Below, piece after piece: positions 1 through 5,103 of a stretch of 5,103 bases of DNA (position 1 is the first letter of the stretch; each line of letters begins with the position of its first letter). Under the pieces are notes generated by a model. That model did no database searches. It was not told the origin of the DNA and was given only the letters and a program-made list of their open reading frames with translations. The translations under genes and the position numbers were made by a program. The stretch is from Thermoproteota archaeon (GTDB lineage Archaea; Thermoproteota; Methanomethylicia; Methanomethylicales; B66-G16). The stretch spans positions 1-5,103 of the forward strand of contig QMQV01000095.1 of NCBI GenBank assembly GCA_003649085.1, given 5' to 3'.

Positions 1-135
1 ACCGTGAGCGTGTATAAAGCCTGTTTCAGGTTTTTGATCTAAGATTTTGAAGCCGAGTTTCTTTAAGACCTCTGTAGAGGCTTCGAAAAGGCTTTTTTCA
101 TCGCCGTTGAACCTAGAATAAGCGATGGGAGCCAT
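1..135 (-). CDS. N-terminus of an unrecognised protein, truncated by the window edge
   Basis: The first 45 codons of a minus-strand gene are visible, starting at the ATG at 135-133 and running off the left edge. The protein begins MAPIAYSRFNGDEKSLF and continues with a charged helix-like segment ending in KKLGFKIL, then DQKPETGFIHAHG. There is no signal peptide or membrane segment in this part, so a cytosolic product is likely. A strong Shine-Dalgarno site (GAGGTGG, 140-146) lies 4 bases upstream of the ATG, which supports this start and the reality of the gene. It lies 106 bp downstream of nfeD on the same strand, so it may be read through from that operon or have its own promoter. The alternation of a helix ending in LGF with a short beta-like stretch suggests a small alpha/beta domain, but I do not recognise the family and assign no function. 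Confidence 0.7.
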   Translation of the reverse strand, partial: MAPIAYSRFNGDEKSLFEASTEVLKKLGFKILDQKPETGFIHAHG

Positions 136-139
136 TGAG

Positions 140-146
140 CCACCTC
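140..146 (-). promoter_or_regulatory. Shine-Dalgarno site of the left-edge gene
   Basis: The minus strand reads GAGGTGG, a near-complete match to the archaeal anti-Shine-Dalgarno sequence, 4 bases before the ATG at 135. It decides the start of the truncated gene. Confidence 0.7.
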
Positions 147-189
147 GTTGATAAAGCCAAGATTTGTAACTTTTAGACTTTGAACTCCG

Positions 190-197
190 TAATAAAA
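190..197 (-). promoter_or_regulatory. candidate TATA box for the left-edge gene
   Basis: The minus strand reads TTTTATTA here, in the 106-bp gap between nfeD and the left-edge gene. A start of transcription about 25 bases downstream would give a leader of roughly 30 bases that includes the Shine-Dalgarno site. The match is only approximate, and read-through from the nfeD operon is an equally good explanation. Confidence 0.3.
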
Positions 198-225
198 CTT
201 TCACTGAATTCGCAACGCGTGTTTA

Positions 226-237
226 AGCGTGTACGCT
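226..237. repeat. short inverted repeat just after the nfeD stop
   Basis: AGCGT-GT-ACGCT has 5-bp arms around two central bases and begins 4 bases past the nfeD stop codon on the minus strand. It overlaps a short direct repeat (GCGTGT at 217-222 and 227-232). It could be a weak transcript-end hairpin or a protein-binding site; no T-run follows that would make a convincing terminator. Confidence 0.3.
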
Positions 238-241
238 ACGA

Positions 242-1588
242 CTATTTCTTAGGCTTCACAATTAATATGGGGCCTTCTTTGCCTACAACAACGACTTTTG
301 AACCCGCTTTAACCTCCTCATCGCATTTAGCTTTCCAATATTCCCCCCTAACCCTTACAAAAGCCTCTATGCCAGGCTTAAGGTCTTCTAGGGCTTCTCC
401 CACTTCACCTATAATATCCCCTATGACGGGTTTTCGACGCTTAACTTGAACCACCTTGTATATGGCTACTGCGAAAAAGGCAGCTATCGTCAGCGTCACG
501 CTGTAAACGCCTACTTGAAAGACGTAGAACCATTCTCTACCGATCAGCCACTTTGTAGGGCTGATAGAGCCTAATAGAAGAGCACCTATCGTTAAGGAGA
601 ATATTCCTGAGCCTCCTATAAAGCCGAAGCCTGGCGTGCTGAGCTCGTAGAGCAGCAAGATCGCGCCCAAGGCTATTAATAATATGGCAGTTAAATTAAC
701 GTCAAAGCCTAAGCCTATTAGCCCGAGGAGTAGCGCTATCGCACCGACTATCTCTCCCCCATGACCAGGCGATGCGAGGCCAAAAATTAGGGCGTAGACG
801 CCTATAACTAAAAGCAGGCTTGCTATTAACGGATCTGAGATAACCCTTAAGATGGATGTCCTTATGCTAGGCTCAACCTCTAAGATTTTAGCTCCTTTTG
901 TATGGAGAGTTAGCTCCCCTGCTGTTGTATTGACTTTAAAGCCATCTAGCTTGTTTATTAAGTCTTGGAGGTTTTCGGCTCTAATGTCTATGACGTTGTA
1001 TTTGAAGGCTTCTCTATCGTTTAAGTTTAGGTTTTCTAAGATGAAGAGCCTAGCTGCTGTAACGTTTCTACCTCTTGACTCTGCATGTGTTTCAATGACT
1101 TCTAGTAGCGCGTTAACGATTTTAGACTCGTTTACTGGCTCAGCTCCTCCAAATGGGCTAAAGGAAACAGGTTGCGCAGACCCTATTACAGTATCTGGCG
1201 CCATAGCAGCTATATGTGAAGCTACTAAGATAAAGGTGCCAGCAGACCACGCCCTGGCTCCTTTCGGGTACACGTAAGTTACGATTGGTATTTCGGAGTT
1301 GTCTATTAGCTCTATGATCTTTAGCATGGCGTCAACGCTGCCGCCTGGAGTATTCATCTTAATAATGAGTGCCTGCGCATCGACACTCCTGGAGTATGAA
1401 AGAGCGTCTTTAAAGGCGTCTAGCGTAGAGGAGCTTATGGTCTCATCTACCGTTAACACCGTCACGGCTGGTTGTTGAGGAGAAGTTGCTAATGGAGAAG
1501 TTACTATCAAGAGGGGTAGTAGTGAGAATAGGATAGTGAATAACGAGAAAAAGTGAGTTAATGAATGTTTAAGGTTTTTTGTTTGCAC
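242..1588 (-). CDS. nfeD: long-form NfeD membrane serine protease (ClpP-like, slipin partner)
   Basis: This is a 448-residue membrane-bound serine protease of the NfeD/1510 family, about the length of Pyrococcus PH1510. Residues 1 to about 36 are a signal peptide. Residues 42-215 are the ClpP-like protease domain, with the oxyanion-type TPGG at 80-83 and the nucleophile motif WSAGT at 114-118 (Ser115). The general base is Lys156 in NESKIV, 41 residues later, the same spacing as my recollection of Ser97/Lys138 in PH1510. About five membrane segments follow (near 250-272, 276-294, 297-316, 325-342 and 356-380). Residues 385-448 are the C-terminal OB-fold NfeD domain (GEYWKAK, GPILIVKP). The protease domain should face outside the cytoplasm. 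The start is GTG; the upstream frame closes at the slipin stop, and a Shine-Dalgarno site lies 11 bases away. The known partner is the stomatin encoded 15 bp upstream, whose C-terminus the Pyrococcus enzyme cleaves. The activity here is inferred from the conserved dyad. Confidence 0.93.
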   Translation of the reverse strand: MQTKNLKHSLTHFFSLFTILFSLLPLLIVTSPLATSPQQPAVTVLTVDETISSSTLDAFKDALSYSRSVDAQALIIKMNTPGGSVDAMLKIIELIDNSEIPIVTYVYPKGARAWSAGTFILVASHIAAMAPDTVIGSAQPVSFSPFGGAEPVNESKIVNALLEVIETHAESRGRNVTAARLFILENLNLNDREAFKYNVIDIRAENLQDLINKLDGFKVNTTAGELTLHTKGAKILEVEPSIRTSILRVISDPLIASLLLVIGVYALIFGLASPGHGGEIVGAIALLLGLIGLGFDVNLTAILLIALGAILLLYELSTPGFGFIGGSGIFSLTIGALLLGSISPTKWLIGREWFYVFQVGVYSVTLTIAAFFAVAIYKVVQVKRRKPVIGDIIGEVGEALEDLKPGIEAFVRVRGEYWKAKCDEEVKAGSKVVVVGKEGPILIVKPKK

Positions 1589-1599
1589 TTTGCGTTTGA

Positions 1600-1605
1600 C
1601 ACCTC
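1600..1605 (-). promoter_or_regulatory. Shine-Dalgarno site of nfeD overlapping the slipin stop codon
   Basis: The minus strand reads GAGGTG, and its first two bases are the last two of the slipin TGA stop (1606-1604). It lies 11 bases before the GTG start at 1588, somewhat long for a typical spacing. There is no closer ATG, GTG or TTG in frame, so the GTG is the best start. The overlap suggests translational coupling of the two genes. Confidence 0.6.
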
Positions 1606-2428
1606 ATTCGCGCGTTTTTCTCTTGCTTATGCCTTCAACGAGAGCGGCAGTTGTCGCTACCTCTGAAACTACTGATGGAGCTATGACTATTAAGTTCTTC
1701 TCGCGCGCCACTTCAGACAGCATTTGAAACTCTCTCAGCTTTACAGCTATTGGCGTCTCAGCATAGAGTTTTGCTGCCTCAGCCATTTTAGCTGCTGCTT
1801 GATACTCTCCATCAGCCATGATAATTCTAGATCTACGCTCCCTCTCCGCCTCAGCTTGTTTTGCTATTGCTCGCTGCATGCTCTCTGGCAATGTGACATC
1901 CTTTATCGCTACGGTGACTACCTTTATACCCCATGGATCAGTCGCGGCATCAAGAATCTCCTGAAGCCTTTTGTTAAGCTCCTCTCTTTTAGTTAATAGG
2001 TCGTCGAGTTCCACTTGTCCTAATACGTCTCTAAGCGTTGTTTGCGCTAGTAGGTTTGTAGCTAGAATGTAGTTTTCAACTTGTATGACTGCTTTTACTG
2101 GGTCAAATACTCTATAGTATACGACCGCGTCTACATCGCATGTGACGTTGTCTTTGGTTACTATGCGCTGTTTCGGCACGTCAAAGCTTAACACTCTTAG
2201 ATCTACGCGCCTAAAGGTGTCTACAATTGGTATTATGAAGAAGATTCCAGGCCCTTTAGCTCCTAAAAGCCTCCCGAGCCTGAAGATTACAGCTCTCTCA
2301 TATTCCTTTACTATCTTTATAGCTGATGCGAGTATTGCTAAGATGATTAAGATTACTATTAACGTCGCGAGCATTGAGGCAAACTCTGATATTGGTATCC
2401 TTATGAGCTGTATAGCTGTTAAGGTCAT
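1604..2428 (-). CDS. stomatin/slipin, SPFH-domain membrane protein
   Basis: This 274-residue protein is a prokaryotic stomatin (slipin), similar in length and layout to Pyrococcus PH1511. A single membrane segment spans about 19-39. The SPFH (band 7) domain covers roughly 38-190, with the family's EYERAVIFRLGR (42-53), GPGIFFIIP (59-67) and TTLRDVLG (130-137). A helical, charged, probably coiled-coil stretch (about 182-225, QAEAERERRSRIIMADGE) follows, typical for oligomerisation. The hydrophobic C-terminal stretch NLIVIAP (245-251) lies where PH1511 has NVIVLMLP, the segment cut by the 1510 protease. Slipins form membrane-bound oligomers and organise membrane microdomains; the exact role is not known. 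The ATG at 2428 directly follows an in-frame TAA, and AGGTG lies 3 bases upstream. It is the first gene of the slipin-nfeD operon; the downstream protease starts 15 bp after its stop. Confidence 0.93.
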   Translation of the reverse strand: MTLTAIQLIRIPISEFASMLATLIVILIILAILASAIKIVKEYERAVIFRLGRLLGAKGPGIFFIIPIVDTFRRVDLRVLSFDVPKQRIVTKDNVTCDVDAVVYYRVFDPVKAVIQVENYILATNLLAQTTLRDVLGQVELDDLLTKREELNKRLQEILDAATDPWGIKVVTVAIKDVTLPESMQRAIAKQAEAERERRSRIIMADGEYQAAAKMAEAAKLYAETPIAVKLREFQMLSEVAREKNLIVIAPSVVSEVATTAALVEGISKRKTRE

Positions 2429-2431
2429 TTA

Positions 2432-2440
2432 CACCTACCT
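2432..2440 (-). promoter_or_regulatory. Shine-Dalgarno site of the slipin gene
   Basis: The minus strand reads AGGTAGGTG, which offers two overlapping AGGT cores 3 and 8 bases before the ATG at 2428. The farther one has the more usual spacing. Together with the in-frame TAA at 2431-2429 it fixes the slipin start. Confidence 0.6.
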
Positions 2441-2477
2441 AAGTGTAAGGTTATGTGTTCTAAGCTCTTAACGTTTT

Positions 2478-2485
2478 CTTAAATT
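2478..2485 (-). promoter_or_regulatory. candidate TATA box of the slipin-nfeD operon
   Basis: The minus strand reads AATTTAAG, close to the archaeal TTTAWA-type box. Transcription starting about 25 bases downstream (near 2455) would leave a leader of about 25 bases carrying the Shine-Dalgarno site. The spacing fits, but the region is AT-rich, so chance matches are easy. Confidence 0.4.
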
Positions 2486-2489
2486 AAGT

Positions 2490-2524
2490 TAGAGAAGTCT
2501 CGACCTTAATGATAAAGAAGTTTC
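2490..2524. repeat. imperfect 12-bp direct repeat upstream of the slipin promoter
   Basis: TAGAGAAGTCTC (2490-2501) and TAAAGAAGTTTC (2513-2524) match at 10 of 12 positions and start 23 bp apart, about two helical turns. Each copy is itself partly palindromic (GAGA-AG-TCTC and GAA-GT-TTC). The pair sits just upstream of the candidate slipin TATA box, where an activator would bind. It could also be coincidence. Confidence 0.3.
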
Positions 2525-2542
2525 TCTAGCTGCTTGGCTTAG

Positions 2543-2659
2543 CTATATTATTGGTTGCCAGTCTACTTCATTTGAGTAGAAGACCTGGTCTATCTTATCC
2601 ATCAATTCGCTGTAATCCTCCTTTACCTTAGGCTTTTCGATTAATAGCTTTACGCTCAA
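2543..2659 (-). CDS. possible 38-residue protein with a TTG start
   Basis: A minus-strand frame opens at the TTG at 2659 and ends at TAG (2545-2543). The product starts LSVKLLIEKPKVKEDYSELM and ends in NEVDWQPII. It is balanced in charged and hydrophobic residues and includes two aromatic-rich turns, which looks more like a real small protein than random AT-rich translation. The context is coherent: a TATA-like box on the minus strand (2711-2704) would start transcription near 2680, and GGGGT (2666-2670) lies 6 bases before the TTG. There is no ATG or GTG start in the frame, which stays open up to about 2751. I do not recognise the family. It could be a stand-alone small protein, the first member of the slipin operon (114 bp upstream of it), or a chance open frame. 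Confidence 0.42.
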   Translation of the reverse strand: MSVKLLIEKPKVKEDYSELMDKIDQVFYSNEVDWQPII

Positions 2660-2694
2660 CCGATTACCCCATTTTCTTTCTGCAGCTGTCGAAC

Positions 2695-2712
2695 TTATAA
2701 AAGTTTTTATAT
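2695..2712. promoter_or_regulatory. two face-to-face TATA-like boxes forming an inverted repeat
   Basis: TATAAAA (2696-2702), GT, then TTTTATA (2705-2711) is a perfect 7-bp inverted repeat. It places a TATA-like box on each strand. The minus-strand box suits the possible small gene at 2659. The plus-strand box would give a leader of roughly 80 bases for the M42 gene, which is less attractive than closer candidates. No other strong element of this kind is seen in the 379-bp region. Confidence 0.4.
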
Positions 2713-2763
2713 GCTTTAAACGTTTGTTTTTTCGTTTTTCGACGAAAGATCGCCCTTATATTG

Positions 2764-2775
2764 AGCGTTAACGCT
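2764..2775. repeat. 12-bp perfect palindrome upstream of the M42 gene
   Basis: AGCGTTAACGCT is its own reverse complement. It lies 32 bp before the M42 start codon, among the candidate promoter elements, where a dimeric repressor or activator could bind. A similar sequence, AGCGTGTACGCT, lies at 226-237, just past the nfeD stop. Confidence 0.4.
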
Positions 2776-2791
2776 TATTAGTGTTTTAAAG
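2774..2791 (+). promoter_or_regulatory. candidate promoter of the M42 peptidase, probably leaderless
   Basis: The stretch CTTATTAGTGTTTTAAAG contains two TATA-like cores, TTATTAG and TTTTAAA, centred about 30 and 21 bases before the ATG at 2808. No Shine-Dalgarno site precedes that ATG, so the transcript probably begins at or next to the start codon, as is common in this group of archaea. Another weak box, CTTATATT (2755-2762), would give a leader of about 20 bases without a ribosome binding site. Confidence 0.35.
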
Positions 2792-2807
2792 CTTATCTTT
2801 ACTCGCC

Positions 2808-3860
2808 ATGCCGCTATATGAGTTGATTAAGGAGCTTAGCGAGTCATCTGGTGTCGCTGGTTTTGAAGGAGAGGTTTTCGATGTTGTTAAGAGGCATTTA
2901 AATGGCTTTGTAGATGAACTTTACAGCGATGGTTTTGGCAACTTAATCGCCGTTAAGGGAAAAGGCAAATACAAGCTTTTGGTTGCCGCTCACGTCGATG
3001 AAATAGGCTTAATAGTTAAGCACATCGATGATAACGGCTTTATCAGATTTGCTAAGCTAGGTGGTGTTCCCGACCATGTTTTGCTTGGGCAGAGAGTTAA
3101 AGTCCACGGCGTTAAGGGCGTTGTCAGAGGTGTTATCGGCTGTAAGGCTATTCACGTTATGAAAGAGGATGAGAGGAAGCAGCTTGTTACCTACGATAAG
3201 ATGTTCATAGATGTTGGGGCTAGAAGCAAGAGAGAGGTTGAGGACTTAGGTGTTAAGCTTGGCTCTCCTATAACTATTGAGAAAGAGCTTGTTATGCTGG
3301 GCAACGGACTTGTATGTGGCAAGTCTTTGGATGATAGAGCTGGCGTAGCTGTCTTAATTGAGGCGCTTAAGCGCGCTTCTCCTAGACATAAAGTTTACGC
3401 TGTGTTTACTGTCCAAGAGGAGGTCGGTTTGCGGGGGGCTACTGTTGTAGCGTACTCTGTTAAACCTGATGTGGGCTTAGCTATTGACACGACTATCGCC
3501 GGGGACCATCCTGAAATCGCTGTTCACGAGGCTCCTGTGAAAGTTGGTTTTGGACCTGTTATCTTAGTCGCTGATGGCAGGAGAGATGGTCTTGGAGGGG
3601 GGTTAATAGCTCATCCAAAGGTTAGGCAGTGGCTTGTAAACTTAGCTGAAGACATCAACATACCTTATCAGCTTGAAGTTGTTGAGGGAGGTACTACGGA
3701 TGCGGCTGCTATCCAGCTTTCTCGTCAAGGCGTTCCAGCCGGCGTCGTGTCTTTACCAGCTAGGTATTTGCACAGCTTTAGTGAAGTTGTCTCCTTGGCT
3801 GATGCCGAGAACCTAGTTAAGCTTTTGGTTAAAGCCTTTGAGTCTGATTTACCTATTTGA
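2808..3860 (+). CDS. M42-family metallo-aminopeptidase (TET-type)
   Basis: This 350-residue enzyme belongs to peptidase family M42, the TET aminopeptidases and their relatives sometimes annotated as endoglucanase or deblocking aminopeptidase. They remove N-terminal residues from peptides in the cytosol and form dodecameric tetrahedra, acting after the proteasome. All the expected metal and catalytic residues are visible: His62 in AAHVDE with Asp64, the bridging Asp175 in SLDDR, the general base Glu204 and the ligand Glu205 in VQEEVG, Asp227 in AIDTT, and His322 in RYLHS. The segment between about 70 and 160 is the PDZ-like or dimerisation domain inserted in the catalytic fold. The length is normal and the frame is complete. 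The ATG at 2808 has no Shine-Dalgarno site. The next gene follows after 12 bp, probably in the same transcript. Substrate preference (leucine, glutamate or lysine type) cannot be read with confidence. Confidence 0.93.
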   Translation: MPLYELIKELSESSGVAGFEGEVFDVVKRHLNGFVDELYSDGFGNLIAVKGKGKYKLLVAAHVDEIGLIVKHIDDNGFIRFAKLGGVPDHVLLGQRVKVHGVKGVVRGVIGCKAIHVMKEDERKQLVTYDKMFIDVGARSKREVEDLGVKLGSPITIEKELVMLGNGLVCGKSLDDRAGVAVLIEALKRASPRHKVYAVFTVQEEVGLRGATVVAYSVKPDVGLAIDTTIAGDHPEIAVHEAPVKVGFGPVILVADGRRDGLGGGLIAHPKVRQWLVNLAEDINIPYQLEVVEGGTTDAAAIQLSRQGVPAGVVSLPARYLHSFSEVVSLADAENLVKLLVKAFESDLPI

Positions 3861-3864
3861 AGGT
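3861..3864 (+). promoter_or_regulatory. weak Shine-Dalgarno site of the HExxH gene
   Basis: AGGT directly follows the M42 TGA stop and lies 8 bases before the ATG at 3873. The match is short, so translation may depend partly on coupling to the upstream gene. Confidence 0.4.
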
Positions 3865-3872
3865 CTTAAGCT

Positions 3873-4544
3873 ATGGTTTTGCTCCTCTCTAAGGTTTATG
3901 ACGCGTATAGGAGGGGCATTTTACCTGAAGATGTCTTAAACGATGTCTTAAACAACGTTGTTAGAGCTGAGGAATGTTTAGCTAAGGTTGAGGAGGCTTG
4001 CGGCTTTAGCTATCCTCTTACGGTCGTTGAGCCTGTTCTAAAGATTTTGTTCTTTAAGGAAAGCTTATCGACGGCGCCTGTCTATGCTTACACGTCTCCT
4101 TATTATTTCGGCGACAGAATTAGGTTAAGCGTAGTGCTGTCAGCCCCTCTACTGCTTTATGCTAGCGACCAGCTTTTAATCGCTTGCTTAGCTCACGAGC
4201 TTCTACACTACGTCCACCTAACTATCGCCTTCCATAAGATGAGGGTTGAGCAACTTCAAGGTAGGGACGTGGAGTCTTTGGAGGGCTTTTTATCTTTTGA
4301 AGAGAGCAGTAGGGCTGACGCTAAGAAGGTGTTTAGAAACGCTGATTGGCTTGTGTCGCTGGTAAAGGATCTGTTTAGCCCCGTTTTAGATGACCCTAAG
4401 TTGAACGAGAAGACCATGAAGTACTGGGTTGAAAGGGGTTTGCCTACTGTTAAGGTCTCTCCTTCTGAACACGTCGCTAGGATACCGTTAGCTGATTTGA
4501 ATAAGCTGATTTTGGACTATAAAGTGGTTAAGATGTTTAGCTAG
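3873..4544 (+). CDS. uncharacterised protein with an HExxH zinc-peptidase motif
   Basis: This 223-residue protein has no signal peptide or long membrane segment. The clearest motif is HELLH at 108-112, in the helix-like context [15 protein letters not shown], which is how zincin metallopeptidases present their two zinc histidines and catalytic glutamate (Glu109). A likely third ligand is Glu143 or Glu144 in [14 protein letters not shown], where an E-x3-AD pattern resembles the glutamate helix of gluzincins. His115 and His121 are alternatives. The N-terminal 100 residues are mostly helical with a strand-like [14 protein letters not shown] (77-90) just before the motif, as in the edge strand of small zincins. 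It follows the M42 aminopeptidase by 12 bp, so the two are probably cotranscribed and may both act in peptide turnover. I do not recognise the family, and peptidase activity is inferred from the motif only. Confidence 0.8.
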   Translation: MVLLLSKVYDAYRRGILPEDVLNDVLNNVVRAEECLAKVEEACGFSYPLTVVEPVLKILFFKESLSTAPVYAYTSPYYFGDRIRLSVVLSAPLLLYASDQLLIACLAHELLHYVHLTIAFHKMRVEQLQGRDVESLEGFLSFEESSRADAKKVFRNADWLVSLVKDLFSPVLDDPKLNEKTMKYWVERGLPTVKVSPSEHVARIPLADLNKLILDYKVVKMFS

Positions 4545-5103
4545 CTTGTGCCCAGCTCCCATCCTCTAAGATACTTTACTTGCTCAGGAGTTAGCTCATC
4601 TATTTCTACGCCAAGCGTTTGTAGTTTTAACTTAGCTACTTGATCGTCAACTTCTTTTGGCACATCGTATACCCCTGGCTTTAACTTGCCCTTGTTTTCG
4701 ACGAGATATTTTACGCATAGTGCTTGGTTTGCGAAGCTCATGTCCATGACCTCGCTTGGATGGCCTTCAGCAGCAGCTAAGTTCACGAGCCTGCCTTCGG
4801 CGAGCAGGTATAGTTTTCTGCCGTCTCTTAATGTGTATTCTTCAACGTTTTCGCGTATCTTCCTTTTACCTGCGGACATGGCTTCTAGATCCGGTATTGA
4901 GATTTCTACGTTGAAGTGTCCCGCGTTTGCCAATATCGCTCCACTCTTCATTACTTCAAAATGTTCTTTTCTAATCACGTCTTTGTTACCTGTCGCTGTT
5001 ACAAATACATCTCCTATTTGCGCGGCTTTTTTCATTGGCATGACTTCGAAGCCATCTAAAACTGCTCTTAACGCTTTGACTGGATCTACTTCCGTTACTA
5101 TGA
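4541..5103 (-). CDS. ahcY: adenosylhomocysteinase, C-terminal part
   Basis: The last 186 residues of S-adenosylhomocysteine hydrolase are visible; the N-terminal half lies beyond the right edge. The enzyme splits S-adenosylhomocysteine into adenosine and homocysteine in the cytosol, removing the inhibitory product of methyl transfer. Signature stretches of the NAD-binding and C-terminal regions are clear: VTEVDPVKA (near 5098-5072), [39 protein letters not shown], and [24 protein letters not shown]. The frame continues upstream of the internal ATG at 5041 with conserved family sequence, so that ATG is not the start. The C-terminus ends in RGWELGTS and lacks the extra Lys/Tyr tail seen in eukaryotic and many bacterial enzymes, which is the short archaeal form. 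The stop codon overlaps that of the convergent HExxH gene. Confidence 0.96.
   Translation of the reverse strand, partial: IVTEVDPVKALRAVLDGFEVMPMKKAAQIGDVFVTATGNKDVIRKEHFEVMKSGAILANAGHFNVEISIPDLEAMSAGKRKIRENVEEYTLRDGRKLYLLAEGRLVNLAAAEGHPSEVMDMSFANQALCVKYLVENKGKLKPGVYDVPKEVDDQVAKLKLQTLGVEIDELTPEQVKYLRGWELGTS

Noticed and set aside
180..449. Open plus-strand frame of 89 codons over the nfeD 3' end
   Set aside because: It is antisense to the NfeD OB-fold domain and low-complexity in Ser/Thr/Pro.
852..1277. Open plus-strand frame of 141 codons
   Set aside because: It lies entirely antisense within nfeD, whose protein has clear conserved motifs on the other strand; the plus-strand translation shows no domain and no ribosome site.
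1724..1996. Open plus-strand frame of 90 codons
   Set aside because: It is antisense to the slipin gene and its cysteine- and serine-rich translation is typical of a shadow frame.
242..2428. The slipin-NfeD pair as a new system
   Set aside because: This operon is already described in Pyrococcus and is widespread in archaea and bacteria.
2142..2471. Open plus-strand frame of 109 codons crossing the slipin start
   Set aside because: Most of it is antisense to the slipin SPFH domain, and it has no recognisable protein features.
2562..2580. Hairpin TCTACT-7 bases-AGTAGA
   Set aside because: The stem is only 6 bp, no T-run follows, and it falls within the possible small gene; chance is the better explanation.
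3368..3377. Palindrome AAGCGCGCTT
   Set aside because: It lies within the M42 coding sequence, where the codons for Leu-Lys-Arg-Ala-Ser explain it.
4541..5041. Adenosylhomocysteinase starting at the ATG at 5041
   Set aside because: The 20 codons upstream in frame to the window edge encode conserved family sequence ([14 protein letters not shown]), so this ATG is an internal methionine.

Overview
The window looks archaeal, probably from a thermophilic member of the Thermoproteota (TACK) group, though I cannot place it further. Three things point that way. The adenosylhomocysteinase ends in the short archaeal form. A stomatin/NfeD protease pair is present in the style of Pyrococcus PH1511/PH1510. 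Promoters are TATA-like, and starts mix good GAGGTG-type Shine-Dalgarno sites with an apparently leaderless gene.

Layout: bases 1-135 (minus) hold the first 45 codons of an unrecognised gene that runs off the left edge. Bases 242-1588 (minus) encode a long-form NfeD membrane serine protease, and 1604-2428 (minus) encode its stomatin/slipin partner. The two are 15 bp apart and form an operon transcribed right to left. Bases 2429-2807 are a 379-bp divergent intergenic region. It holds candidate promoters on both strands, several small palindromes, and a possible 38-codon minus-strand gene (2543-2659) with a TTG start. Bases 2808-3860 (plus) encode an M42 (TET-type) aminopeptidase, followed after 12 bp by 3873-4544 (plus), a 223-residue protein with an HExxH motif. 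It meets the minus-strand adenosylhomocysteinase (4541 to the right edge, N-terminus missing) tail to tail, with the two TAG stops sharing one CTAG.

How they may work together: the slipin/NfeD pair is a known membrane module in which the NfeD protease can cleave the C-terminus of the slipin. The catalytic Ser/Lys dyad and a plausible cleavage segment are both visible here. The plus-strand pair combines a cytosolic aminopeptidase that degrades peptides with a second putative metallopeptidase that I cannot assign to a family. Adenosylhomocysteinase belongs to the S-adenosylmethionine cycle and has no evident link to the others.

Most of the window is ordinary chromosomal content. I see no mobile element, CRISPR array, RNA gene or clear new system. 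The points most worth a second look are the HExxH protein, the possible small gene at 2543-2659, and the palindromes in the intergenic regions.
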